Shown piece by piece: positions 28,182 through 36,450 of a DNA stretch of 64,000 bases. Below the pieces are notes generated by a model that worked only from the letters and a program-made list of their open reading frames with translations, did not search any database and had not been told where the DNA came from. The position numbers and the translations under genes were made by a program. The stretch's first letter is position 1. Each line of letters begins with the position of its first letter. The DNA comes from JALEFZ01 sp039817415 (GTDB taxonomy: Bacteria; Bacteroidota; Bacteroidia; J057): positions 62,001 through 126,000 of the forward strand of contig JBCBVV010000011.1 in the NCBI GenBank assembly GCA_039817415.1, read 5' to 3'.

Positions 28182-28868
28182 TTACTCCTGTACTTTTAAT
28201 CCAATCCTAAGCAATTCCTCTTCCATCGTTTGACAGAGGTCTAATTGTAAGCCTTCTAAATAGGCTAAATTTGCGATGAGAGGTCCTTTGAATGTATGTT
28301 CTTCCCAACTTAGTACCCTCTTCTCCCTTTCTATTAATTCTTTGGGTACGATAGGGTAATTATGGGAGACAATAGTATTCTCAACCTCCCACTTTTTGTT
28401 GGAGTCAATGCATAGATCGTAAAAAGCCATCAGTTTATTTTTTAATTCATATGCCTTACCTGTCCCCCTGCTGCCATAGGCGGCTGGCTGTGTACCCATC
28501 CAGTAAGTCCAATTGGCCTTCGTTTCTGCCTTGTTTAGAATCTTCCCAGATGGTGGATCTATTTTAACTACCTGCTTGATAAAGTCTCGTTCGAGTAGGA
28601 TGACATGGTTAAGGGTTCGTTGATACGAAGAGAATATATCATGAAGAGGTTTGAAATTTTGTTGTTCGTCTGGGGATAACTGAGCAAGAATGCTGGATTG
28701 AAGCTGATAAAAATGCGCTTCATTGAGGGAATCTGCTCTTATAATTTGCTCTGACACTTTGATGACCTTCCGGTAATAAGTGCTTCTGGTCATGAGTTGG
28801 CCTCTCTTAGGTGGACAGCCTGTTAATAACAACCACATGAGAAGGAGAAAGAGCGAAAGGTGTTTCAT
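28182..28868 (-). CDS. Lipoprotein with GldM N-terminal-like domain
   Basis: Starting at 28868 the product is a 228-aa lipoprotein (MKHLSLFLLLMWLLLTGCPP, lipobox LTGC). The mature part, with IDPPSGKILNKAETKANWTYWMG, AYELKNKLMAF and the closing FKGPLIANLAYLEGLQLDL, resembles the N-terminal extracytoplasmic helical domain of the T9SS/gliding motor protein GldM. It lacks the GldM membrane helix and the C-terminal domains. It is not near gldKLN. A homologue or accessory protein is possible, but the match is by eye. Confidence 0.55.
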   Translation of the reverse strand: MKHLSLFLLLMWLLLTGCPPKRGQLMTRSTYYRKVIKVSEQIIRADSLNEAHFYQLQSSILAQLSPDEQQNFKPLHDIFSSYQRTLNHVILLERDFIKQVVKIDPPSGKILNKAETKANWTYWMGTQPAAYGSRGTGKAYELKNKLMAFYDLCIDSNKKWEVENTIVSHNYPIVPKELIEREKRVLSWEEHTFKGPLIANLAYLEGLQLDLCQTMEEELLRIGLKVQE

Positions 28869-28988
28869 AACAATCATGGTGAAATTGATCATCAAACCAT
28901 CATAGGAATCTTTCATCATAGAAGGTGTCAGCCTTCCTATTCATCTAGATAAATAAAAAGAGTGGAATGTCGAGAAATTGGAATCTAG

Positions 28989-29585
28989 CTAACGCTTGAT
29001 GGCAAAAACAAGAGTCGATTCTGGCAGAAGAGTAATGGTTTTCTTAACGTATTCCTCCTTCTTCGACTTGTACTTTTCATTGATATAAGGCCAGTTGGTC
29101 AAGATAAGCTCCTTTGAAATTCGCAGCACAAGGTATTCGGCTGTCTTTTCTGCCTTATAGGTCCATTCTATGCCTGCAAGCGCCATATCACATGCACCGT
29201 CAATGCATGTCAGTTGATACCACTCATTTCCAATCTGTATGGAAATACTATTTGCCCATGCATAGGTTTCATATTTTATCTCTGACTTAGCACTTGTGGT
29301 ATAGCCATGATACACCTTGGTACTTACATCATAGACTTCATTTTCATCTGTTTCGAGTTTCAATTCTGCTTTGCTTCCCTGAAAATCAAGGATGATTTCA
29401 CTTGAGGTGGAAGGCCTTTTGACAAAAAGTACGCCGTTGACAGAACCTGAAAATGTACCAGAAGCCATTTCTTGAAAGACTGATTCAAATCCATTGTGAA
29501 TTTTGTATGTACCCTTTTCCTGTGCATACTGGAGAAATGGCAAGGCTACAAAAAAGGTAAAAAGTAAAAAATGAGGCGTTTTCAT
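28989..29585 (-). CDS. Secreted protein of unknown function
   Basis: The start at 29585 (MKTPHFLLFTFFVALPFLQYAQ) gives a clean signal peptide; the upstream in-frame ATG would run into the adjacent gene's region. The 198-aa product is rich in beta strands (FSGSVNGVLFVKRPSTSSEIILDF), has one cysteine pair (LTCIDGACDM) and a basic C-terminal helix. I do not recognise the family. It lies 20 bases after the stop of the SRPBCC gene and may be co-transcribed with it and the methyltransferase. Confidence 0.65.
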   Translation of the reverse strand: MKTPHFLLFTFFVALPFLQYAQEKGTYKIHNGFESVFQEMASGTFSGSVNGVLFVKRPSTSSEIILDFQGSKAELKLETDENEVYDVSTKVYHGYTTSAKSEIKYETYAWANSISIQIGNEWYQLTCIDGACDMALAGIEWTYKAEKTAEYLVLRISKELILTNWPYINEKYKSKKEEYVKKTITLLPESTLVFAIKR

Positions 29586-29605
29586 GTTGAATGTTATTAG
29601 GGTAT

Positions 29606-30088
29606 TTATGTCAAAAAGAATCGTAACAATCTGACCCAGAAGCTCCATGGGGTTCTTTGGGGCATTCCACTAAGTTGATGCTGTACCTTGTCAAAGGCAT
29701 CTTCAATCAAGGCATCATGAAGCCATCGAATCGCAAGCAGCCACCCTAGTATACCCGATAATCCGTGGACTTGCATATCAATGGTATGTTTGATTTCGGT
29801 CTTAGCGGACGTAGTCGCAGATATATCTAGCCTATGTGTCCCCTTAAAGCCTTTGGGGTGGAGGAATTCAAACTCAACCCCTTCTTCAGGATGGTATCGA
29901 ACGACTTTGTAACCAATAGGGCCATGTCCTCCCTGAGAACCAAGGGCTAAACCTTTGTCAAGATTCATGCTAGGCCACTTCTCTTTGGGCCATAAGCGGT
30001 CGTTTTTGCTAGAAAGGGTGGAAAGGGCTTCCAGCAAGTCTTGTTTGGGGGCTTTAATCAGCCTACTGTGGACATTTAGTACCTTCAT
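29606..30088 (-). CDS. SRPBCC/polyketide cyclase-like protein
   Basis: The start at 30088 (MKVLNVHSRLIKAPKQDLLEAL) matches the usual opening of START-like SRPBCC domains and avoids overlap with the upstream methyltransferase. The 160-aa protein has the helix-grip features: first strand VHSRLIKAP, middle strands EFEFLHPKGFKGTHRLDI and TEIKHTIDMQV, and a long C-terminal helix (AIRWLHDALIEDAFDKVQ). The fold binds hydrophobic ligands; no ligand can be inferred. It sits 61 bp after the methyltransferase gene. Confidence 0.72.
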   Translation of the reverse strand: MKVLNVHSRLIKAPKQDLLEALSTLSSKNDRLWPKEKWPSMNLDKGLALGSQGGHGPIGYKVVRYHPEEGVEFEFLHPKGFKGTHRLDISATTSAKTEIKHTIDMQVHGLSGILGWLLAIRWLHDALIEDAFDKVQHQLSGMPQRTPWSFWVRLLRFFLT

Positions 30089-30149
30089 ATAAATTTGGTT
30101 TGGATATGATATCCTTCGACCAACCAAAACAGGGTACAGTTGATTATTC

Positions 30150-30959
30150 CTACGAATGTGGTTTGATTCCGATGCCTTTGAAGAAAGTATAGCAAAATGT
30201 ACCACCCCCTTCGGCAGTTTTATAGAGATCTGCGATTCCCCTTGCCATGTCCGCTTCGCTGATTAATTGCTGCGAAACAGCCTCATCTGAAATGCCTTCT
30301 ATCATGGCGGTAAAGGTATTTCGAGTAAATCCTTCTACCCATGTAGGGTTAGAATCATCCACATAGACTTGTCTCGGTGAGACTTGAATATTCTGATATC
30401 CAGCTGCTTCTAACAATGGATAGAGTTTTCTTCCAATATTGGCGTCTCCTCCTTTCTGTGCTTGAAGAATGACCTGACATTGAACAGCTCTTCTCGCAGC
30501 CTCGCTATCAGGATGGAAATAGGTAGAACCATGATCTCCTTCAATCAATGTCATGCTTCCTCCTGCTTTGAGAACTCTTTTTAACTGTTGGAGAGCGTCA
30601 ACAGCTTGGGGGAGGTGCTCAAGTACAAAGCAGACGAAAATGTGATCAAAGTGCTCATCCGGAAACGGTAAGTCGAAGATGTCTGCCTGCTGGAAGCTAA
30701 CATTATGTATGCCTGAGCGATTCGCTAAAGCCTGGGCTTGCTGTATGGATTCGTGAGAAATATCAATTGAATGGAAGGATGATTCTGGGTTTTGGGGGGC
30801 TACCGTTTTGATTTGCGCGCCTACCCCACAGCCTGCTTCTAATATGATGGACCCAGCTTCCCATAGAGAGTCATGGTGAAGAAGGCCAGCAAGTGAATCT
30901 GCCTGATCATTAAGGCGATTGGCTTCTTTATCTGAATAACCGTGAACGTATTGATTCAT
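30150..30959 (-). CDS. Class I SAM-dependent methyltransferase
   Basis: This 269-aa protein has motif I ILEAGCGVGAQ, the acidic ribose-binding residue in FHSIDISHES, QADIFDLPFPDEHFDHIFVCFVLEHL and post-motif KRVLKAGGSMTLIEGD, all of the Rossmann methyltransferase type (Methyltransf_11/25). It probably methylates a small molecule. It is the first gene of a possible three-gene leftward operon. The substrate is unknown. Confidence 0.87.
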   Translation of the reverse strand: MNQYVHGYSDKEANRLNDQADSLAGLLHHDSLWEAGSIILEAGCGVGAQIKTVAPQNPESSFHSIDISHESIQQAQALANRSGIHNVSFQQADIFDLPFPDEHFDHIFVCFVLEHLPQAVDALQQLKRVLKAGGSMTLIEGDHGSTYFHPDSEAARRAVQCQVILQAQKGGDANIGRKLYPLLEAAGYQNIQVSPRQVYVDDSNPTWVEGFTRNTFTAMIEGISDEAVSQQLISEADMARGIADLYKTAEGGGTFCYTFFKGIGIKPHS

Positions 30960-30984
30960 ATGATTGACTAGCTTAGAATATGGA

Positions 30985-31761
30985 TTAAGGTGTTGGGATT
31001 TGATCGCCTGTATCTGATAAGCTTACGATAAGGAATTCTTTCTTCAAAAAGTTATGATGGAGAGTGCATGATAGATCAACGGGACTGTTAAAGATAGATT
31101 TATAAACAGGACCGAACTTGTTATGATCGAATTTCATAAGGTGCAGGTTGGAATGAGCCAGAGAAAAACTACCCTCTTGGTCCGTAAAACTGAAGGTAAT
31201 ATTGGAAGACATATTTGCCCCATATATATGCGCAACTGTCCTAACTGTCTGCCCATTGCTTTTTTCAATGGTGGTATCAAGGTAATCAGGCCTCCCCATG
31301 GTGAGTGCTAAGATATAGTCTACCTGCATGCTACTGTCATCAAAAATGGTCAGATCAAAACTTGCTCTTGATGCCAAGATGGTAGTCAAACTATCTCCTA
31401 GTCCTTCAACTGACCATTCTGAGGGGAGCCAATAGGGTTTGTTTCTTAGGGTAAATGGATGAAAATCTACCTCAGCCTTTACCCTACCAAAAGTATCTTG
31501 TTTTCCCCAGTTAGAGGTATGGAAAACTAGGTCTAAGCTGTGGGTATAGAAGTGTTGAGAGGAGTCTAACTCTACTTTCTGAATGTCTAGGTCTTCTATG
31601 GATGCTTTTGCTCTGTCATAAAACAATTGGCTATTAGCAAGAATCTTATCAAAATTCATTTCTTGATCAAGCACCTTTACGAGCTTTGGGTTTTGGACTT
31701 GATAACAACTCGTAAGCAGTACAATGGATAAGATTGAAAGAGAAAAAATGGAATGGGTCAT
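30985..31761 (-). CDS. Lipoprotein of unknown function
   Basis: This 258-aa protein has a lipoprotein signal (MTHSIFSLSILSIVLLTSCYQ, lipobox LTSC). The mature part is mixed alpha/beta (LVFHTSNWGKQDTFGRVKAEVDFHP; ASFDLTIFDDSSMQVDYILALTMG) without cysteine or enzymatic motifs I recognise. It starts 173 bp downstream of a gene-free gap and precedes the methyltransferase gene by 25 bp on the same strand, so it could lead that operon. Confidence 0.65.
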   Translation of the reverse strand: MTHSIFSLSILSIVLLTSCYQVQNPKLVKVLDQEMNFDKILANSQLFYDRAKASIEDLDIQKVELDSSQHFYTHSLDLVFHTSNWGKQDTFGRVKAEVDFHPFTLRNKPYWLPSEWSVEGLGDSLTTILASRASFDLTIFDDSSMQVDYILALTMGRPDYLDTTIEKSNGQTVRTVAHIYGANMSSNITFSFTDQEGSFSLAHSNLHLMKFDHNKFGPVYKSIFNSPVDLSCTLHHNFLKKEFLIVSLSDTGDQIPTP

Positions 31762-31933
31762 GCAAGACGGATTGTGTTGTAAACTTTAGAAGAAGGAAAC
31801 ATGTATCTGAGATACTCAGCTTTCCTATACTTTTTTTTAGGGGATATCAGTGATGTCGGAAATCGTATTGGTAGTTGGGTTCATGAGTTTGCTTGATGTA
31901 TTCAAGTGAAAATCGGAAATAGCGTGTACCAGC

Positions 31934-32296
31934 TTAGGAAGAATAGTCAAAGCGCCTTACTTGGGCCCTTTTCCCAATTTTTCCGATAAATCCTCTCGAT
32001 AGGCCATATTTCGAAAGTACTGATCCTAGCTCGTCTTCCCAATTTAATTCTAGAGAGGTACATATGATGATCGCTACGTTTCCATTGATTTCCCCTAGTA
32101 GAGCGGTTTCCTCTAAAATTCCCTGTTTAATGCTGAATTCCTCCAAGAAGCGGACTTCCTTCTGATCTTCTGCCAGGAGGTCGGCGAATATGGGATAACA
32201 CTTTTGTAGCTCCCATTCGCCTTTTATTTTATTATTGGCTTGAAAGAAAAACTTTACGGCTTCTTGAATCAGTTTGTTTTGAGTTTGTTCATGCAT
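31934..32296 (-). CDS. Small hypothetical cytosolic protein
   Basis: This 120-aa protein has no signal peptide. It has a helical N-terminal half (KLIQEAVKFFFQANNKIKGEWELQKCYPIFADLL) and a strand-rich C-terminal half (NVAIIICTSLELNWEDELGSVLSKYGL) ending in a basic tail. I do not recognise the family. Reasonable length and composition make it likely to be real, with moderate certainty. Confidence 0.5.
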   Translation of the reverse strand: MHEQTQNKLIQEAVKFFFQANNKIKGEWELQKCYPIFADLLAEDQKEVRFLEEFSIKQGILEETALLGEINGNVAIIICTSLELNWEDELGSVLSKYGLSRGFIGKIGKRAQVRRFDYSS

Positions 32297-32463
32297 AAAG
32301 TTATCGGATGATAAAGTATATACTATATGGTTTCTCTGAGCAGAAGCACACTAGGTCAAACAATATAAGGGTTGACCTTTCCTCTCTTTAAGGTGAAACG
32401 AAATTCTTCTCTTGGAAAGCTTTTCCAAGCATCAAATCTTAATATAAAAGCAGGAAGAGATCC

Positions 32464-32997
32464 TTATTTTTCATGGCTGGAAGTTTTCTTGTGTTGGATC
32501 CAATCCAGTGCTTTGCGCTCATATTCCTTCACAAAGGCGTCCTTTCCATCCCCATAAGCTTCGATGTCTTGCTTGCTTCTTTCGGCTACTTTGACTTTTA
32601 GCTCTCCATATGCTTGTGCTACCTCTGGATGGGCAATGAGATAATCTCGAAAGGCCAAATGACGATCAAGGTGGTTTGAGCCTGACTGAAAAGCATGAAT
32701 GTGATGGGTACGTTTGTCTCCTCCTTTGCGAAAATATCTTCGTCCCTCAATTCCATATTCACCCATGACTTCATAGCCTAGGGCCTCAAATTCCCTGTTT
32801 TGGGTATCCAGAAATCTAAGCTCTTTCACATCTAACAAAATATCGATAATGGGTTTGGCCATTAAGCCAGGAACAGAAGTGCTTCCTATGTGATGGATAT
32901 AGTTCAGGTTACTGCCGACAATTTGTTGGATAAATGCGGCTTCCTGTTCAAAGGTTTGGGGCCATAGGGGATTGTATGGAGCAATATGGATGTACAT
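32464..32997 (-). CDS. GrpB family protein
   Basis: The start at 32997 (MYIHIAPYNPLWPQTFEQE) is chosen because GrpB-family proteins open with this I-x-x-Y-x-P-x-W-x-x-x-F block; the longer frame upstream lacks similarity. The 177-aa protein shows the nucleotidyltransferase-like core HHIGSTSVPGLMAKPIIDILLDV and RRYFRKGG...HIHAFQSGSNH. This is typical of GrpB (UPF0157), a nucleotidyltransferase-fold family of unknown activity. Divergent from the next rightward gene. Confidence 0.87.
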   Translation of the reverse strand: MYIHIAPYNPLWPQTFEQEAAFIQQIVGSNLNYIHHIGSTSVPGLMAKPIIDILLDVKELRFLDTQNREFEALGYEVMGEYGIEGRRYFRKGGDKRTHHIHAFQSGSNHLDRHLAFRDYLIAHPEVAQAYGELKVKVAERSKQDIEAYGDGKDAFVKEYERKALDWIQHKKTSSHEK

Positions 32998-33181
32998 GGG
33001 CAAGAATGAATGAGGTGGAATAGAATGACTAAAACATAAGACTACGTAAGGCAAGCTTGAAGGATATGTAAGAAGGAAGAATTTCTGATCAAGAGAATGG
33101 CCCAACCTTACTTCTTGACTTTTGTCAATGATCGCGCTCTGCAGCTTCATCAACTTTGTTTCACCATAAACCAGTAACAAG

Positions 33182-33793
33182 ATGAAGAATACAGTATTAT
33201 TGATCGCCTTTTTGATTTCCCTTTACATGTCCCCCATCCACGCCCAACAAAGAGAAGAAGTGGAGGAAAAATTCTTTGTAGGATCGACCCTCTTCGTGTT
33301 GGCGAATCTAACACCAGCCAATCCCGAGTATTATCAGTTAAATGTTGGTTACAGAATCACCCCCAAGGATGTCCTATCCGCCGAACTCATTACATGGACC
33401 TACGAGGGCCCTTTGGGAAGGCAGTATGGACCTGATTTTGATAATCCTGATTCAAATTTTCCAGGCTTTGTTAGGGCTTATGGAGGAGGATTGGCTTACA
33501 AGCGATTTTTATGGAAGAGGAGATTGTACGTTCAAATCCATTCTACAGCCCTGAAACAGGATTACATGGACGAAAATGGAACAAAAATTCAGTCTGGCTT
33601 CCAATTATTCAATGTCGGTAGGGTGGGGTATCAATTCAGATTTTGGGAGGATAGAATTTTTCTAGAGCCTTCAGTTGCCATTACTTCTTGGCCCGTTAAC
33701 ACCAATTTACCAGAGAGTTTTCAGGTCTTCGAGGATCAATTTCCCAAGTATTTTTTGGCAGAACCAGGTTTACACATTGGGTTTAATTTTTAG
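33182..33793 (+). CDS. Outer-membrane beta-barrel-like protein
   Basis: This 203-aa protein has a signal peptide (MKNTVLLIAFLISLYMSPIHAQ), strands with aromatic girdle residues (YYQLNVGYRITPKDVLSAELITWTY; LYVQIHSTALKQDYMDENG; VGRVGYQFRFWEDRIFLEPSVAI) and a C-terminal strand HIGFNF ending in Phe, as in outer-membrane barrels. Function unknown. Its last 11 bases overlap the convergent Crp/Fnr regulator gene. Confidence 0.72.
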   Translation: MKNTVLLIAFLISLYMSPIHAQQREEVEEKFFVGSTLFVLANLTPANPEYYQLNVGYRITPKDVLSAELITWTYEGPLGRQYGPDFDNPDSNFPGFVRAYGGGLAYKRFLWKRRLYVQIHSTALKQDYMDENGTKIQSGFQLFNVGRVGYQFRFWEDRIFLEPSVAITSWPVNTNLPESFQVFEDQFPKYFLAEPGLHIGFNF

Positions 33794-34358
33794 CCAGTTT
33801 TCGTCTAATCCGGCTTAGGGTCTCAGGCTTAACGCCTAGGTAACTCGCCAATTGATATTGAGGGACTCGGTTGATCAGACCGGGTCTTTTTTCTAGGAGC
33901 ATGACATACCTGTCTGTTGGCTTCATCGACATAAAAAGTGAGGTCTGTTCTTGTTTTTCGCCAAACATCTGCTCCATTCCTGTTCTACAAAAAGTCTCAA
34001 AACGGGGATATTTTTTGTAGAGTTCTGCTTCCTGCTTCGCACTCAGGACTGACAATCTGCTGTCTTCTACACAGACTAGGTTCAAACGTGAAGGGCTTTG
34101 ACTGGTGATGCTGTAAAAATTGGCTACGGCCTCATTTTCTGTGTAGAAGGCCGTAGTTTTTTCTTCATCCTCTCTGAGTTCGTACTCTCTGATACAGCCC
34201 TCTATGATATAATAGGTTTCAGAAGCAACCTGTCCTTCACGCAGGAGATAGGTTCCTTTTGGGAACATTTTTATCGGAAAAGATTGAGCAATATCCCACT
34301 CTTCTTCTTCAGAAAGTGGGGTCATTTGGGACAAAAGATGGACGAGTACGTGCTCCAT
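33783..34358 (-). CDS. Crp/Fnr-family transcriptional regulator
   Basis: This 191-aa protein has an N-terminal cyclic-nucleotide-binding-like domain (FPKGTYLLREGQVASETYYIIEGCIREYEL) and a short C-terminal helix-turn-helix (YQLASYLGVKPETLSRIRRKL). It lacks the N-terminal cysteine cluster of FNR, so it is not an oxygen sensor of that kind; the ligand is unknown. Single-gene unit, convergent with an outer-membrane barrel gene and directly downstream (27 bp) of an AlkD-like gene on the same strand. Confidence 0.87.
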   Translation of the reverse strand: MEHVLVHLLSQMTPLSEEEEWDIAQSFPIKMFPKGTYLLREGQVASETYYIIEGCIREYELREDEEKTTAFYTENEAVANFYSITSQSPSRLNLVCVEDSRLSVLSAKQEAELYKKYPRFETFCRTGMEQMFGEKQEQTSLFMSMKPTDRYVMLLEKRPGLINRVPQYQLASYLGVKPETLSRIRRKLAKN

Positions 34359-34385
34359 GAAGGATATGTAGAAAATATGAGCTAA

Positions 34386-35054
34386 TTATTTTTGCTGTCT
34401 GCTCACCATTTCATTTACCCAAATAGGCACGAAGGGAGAGACACATCCTTTTGATACGGGATAATCACGGTAGACGCCTAGCTTTTCGCCGATTTGAATG
34501 GCCCTTTCGCGGAATTCTGGATGGTGGATCCCAATTTCTCCCAAACATACGTTCATGGTCCATTGGGCTTCTTCCGAGGCACTGAGCATGTCACCTTCGA
34601 TTCGATCCAACAAAGCGGAAAAATCAAGGATTTCGGGTTGTTTGACTACGCGTATGGCAGTCAAGTTCCAGCCAGCACGTGAAGCCATGGGATCCTCATC
34701 CTTCATCCACTTTTGGCGAAGGGCTTCGTTGTCAGGATGGACTTTGACTACATAAGCATTGATCCAATCAGCCACACGGACATGCTTGACAGCACGTACC
34801 ATGACGTCTAGTTCGTCTGCATGTAGAGATGTTGGCTTGATGATCAACAGAGCCAACATGCGGGCATCAAAATTCTCCGTCTCCCATAGTTCAAGGGCCA
34901 GTTCGTGCTTGTTTTTAACCTTCTTCGCGACTTTCCTGATATCACCTAATTTGACACCATATTGGTTTTCCCCAATGCCATTCTTTAGGTTCAGGGCACG
35001 TGTTCTTTCGTGTGTCAGAGATTCAAGTTCCGCAAGGACTTCTTGGAGGTTCAT
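34386..35054 (-). CDS. DNA alkylation repair protein, AlkD-like HEAT-repeat glycosylase
   Basis: This 222-aa all-helical protein matches the AlkD/DNA alkylation repair family: N-terminal helices LQEVLAELESLTHERTRAL, IGENQYGVKLGDIRKVAKKV, then LAL-x-LW-x-TENFDARMLA and the conserved VRVADWINAYVV and ASRAGWNL stretches, in HEAT-like repeats. AlkD excises bulky or cationic alkylated bases (3-methyladenine, 7-methylguanine) by wrapping DNA without flipping the base. The presence of a real glycosylase active site (Trp/Asp) is plausible but not proven here. Confidence 0.85.
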   Translation of the reverse strand: MNLQEVLAELESLTHERTRALNLKNGIGENQYGVKLGDIRKVAKKVKNKHELALELWETENFDARMLALLIIKPTSLHADELDVMVRAVKHVRVADWINAYVVKVHPDNEALRQKWMKDEDPMASRAGWNLTAIRVVKQPEILDFSALLDRIEGDMLSASEEAQWTMNVCLGEIGIHHPEFRERAIQIGEKLGVYRDYPVSKGCVSPFVPIWVNEMVSRQQK

Positions 35055-35121
35055 AGAGGGATTCTTAATGGTGTAGCATTAAGATACGAAACAGTTGAAA
35101 ATTGTATGAGGTGATGTTGGA

Positions 35122-35475
35122 TTATCGCTTCATTCTAACGGTTACACTCAATTCCCCATTGGTTGTGGAATCCATGAATGTGATGAATCCGGATCGAGAA
35201 AACTCAATGATCAATTCGTTGCAGGCAGTTCCGATGAAGGTACCATGTGAAGTCCCTTCTAGCTCAAATTTTCCTGTAGAATCAGTGGTGAAATGGGCCA
35301 GTTGAGCGCCCTCCTCGAAAGATCGAATAAGGACGCCCGCTAGGGGAGCTCCCGTCTCATCGTCAAGAACAATCCCTTGGTAGCTCAAAAGGCATGAAGA
35401 CCAACAACTGGTGACGAAGGGAGCTACAATGACTATCCATAAGAGCCATGTATATGGTTTGGGTGTATTTTCCAT
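35122..35475 (-). CDS. Small lipoprotein with carboxypeptidase-regulatory-like domain
   Basis: The start at 35475 (MENTPKPYTWLLWIVIVAPF) gives a lipoprotein signal with lipobox VTSC. The 117-aa product carries a carboxypeptidase regulatory-like (transthyretin-type) fold: GIVLDDETGAPLAGVLIRSFEE, FTTDSTGKFELEG and the closing SVTVRMKR strand. Such domains decorate surface proteins in Bacteroidota and have structural roles. It starts 23 bases downstream of the preceding small gene. Confidence 0.65.
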   Translation of the reverse strand: MENTPKPYTWLLWIVIVAPFVTSCWSSCLLSYQGIVLDDETGAPLAGVLIRSFEEGAQLAHFTTDSTGKFELEGTSHGTFIGTACNELIIEFSRSGFITFMDSTTNGELSVTVRMKR

Positions 35476-35498
35476 GATTCTAAGACGAAAGAAGTAGC

Positions 35499-35807
35499 TC
35501 AATTGCTTCGGAAAAACTCACCTTCTTCTATTAGGTTCCCAAAAATCTCTGCTACTATTTGATCTGCCACCTCATCGGTAAACTTTCCCTCTTCAAAGAT
35601 GACATGAATAAACCCGACTTCCATAGAGAATGAAATCTTTCCAAGTGGCTGGTGAATGGTAATTTCCATCTCCTCTTCATGTGCTGAATAGGACCAACTG
35701 TTGGGGCCTAGGATATCCATGTAATTGTGTGTGGGGAGAGTGAAATCCTTTCGGTAGCCGTTTTCGTCTACTTCATACCTCCTGATATGGTACTCCTGCC
35801 CGATCAT
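35499..35807 (-). CDS. Small hypothetical protein coupled to a methyltransferase
   Basis: The start at 35807 is chosen because its ATG overlaps the TGA stop of the upstream methyltransferase as ATGA, a typical coupling. The 102-aa product begins MIGQEYHIRRYEVDENGY, is beta-rich in the middle (EMEITIHQPLGKISFSMEVGF) and ends with an acidic helix (DEVADQIVAEIFGNLIEEG). No signal peptide; family not recognised. It is likely co-translated with the methyltransferase. Confidence 0.6.
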   Translation of the reverse strand: MIGQEYHIRRYEVDENGYRKDFTLPTHNYMDILGPNSWSYSAHEEEMEITIHQPLGKISFSMEVGFIHVIFEEGKFTDEVADQIVAEIFGNLIEEGEFFRSN

Positions 35808-36433
35808 GTTGTCCATTTGCCTATCCAGAAGTAATCTAGTTCTATCCATTCAAATTCACCTACTCCTATCGCCTCCGCAAACTCTGATTGATTTGGAAAG
35901 TTTTTAACTACTTCGAATTCCTCCCCTGAAGATAGACGTCGGAGTTGATAGGTGTTGCCCTCCTCGTCGGTCCGTTTGATAGGGGTACTACTACCTTCCA
36001 CGTACTTGTTGTCCACAAAAATCAGCTCACCTCCCTTCACTAACATATCCTGACATAGCTTGACAAAGGCTGCTAATTCCTCCTTTTTGATATGCGACCA
36101 GATAAATCCTCCAAATAGGCCTTGATAACCTTTACCGTTAAGCTGGTACAAATCTACTGTATCAAAGCTCACATTTTGTTTTGGGTAATGACGGCTTTGT
36201 GCGATATCAATAACTTCTTGATTGATATCACTGGCATAAATATGCGCAGCATGTTGAGCTAAGATGTGGGTCCAGAAACCTGTTCCACAAGCGATTTCTA
36301 CCATCTTTTTCTGGTGGAATTGAGTGGAAAGAAAAGCCTTGATTTGCTTGAGGTCCTGCTGTCGTTCGGGTTTTTGGTAGACCAGATCGTACTCCTTTGC
36401 TCGTTTTTTATAGTACTCGGTTTGTGTATTCAT
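35804..36433 (-). CDS. Class I SAM-dependent methyltransferase
   Basis: This 209-aa protein has motif I VEIACGTGFWTHILAQHAAHIYASDIN, with the acidic residue AspIle, motif II region YQGLFGGFIWSHIKKEE and motif III MLVKGGELIFVDNKY of the ubiquinone/Methyltransf_11 type. Substrate unknown. It lies 17 bp downstream of the esterase gene and is coupled to the following small gene by a 4-base overlap (ATGA), so the three form a leftward unit. Confidence 0.87.
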   Translation of the reverse strand: MNTQTEYYKKRAKEYDLVYQKPERQQDLKQIKAFLSTQFHQKKMVEIACGTGFWTHILAQHAAHIYASDINQEVIDIAQSRHYPKQNVSFDTVDLYQLNGKGYQGLFGGFIWSHIKKEELAAFVKLCQDMLVKGGELIFVDNKYVEGSSTPIKRTDEEGNTYQLRRLSSGEEFEVVKNFPNQSEFAEAIGVGEFEWIELDYFWIGKWTT

Positions 36434-36450
36434 ATGAATGGCTTGAACAT

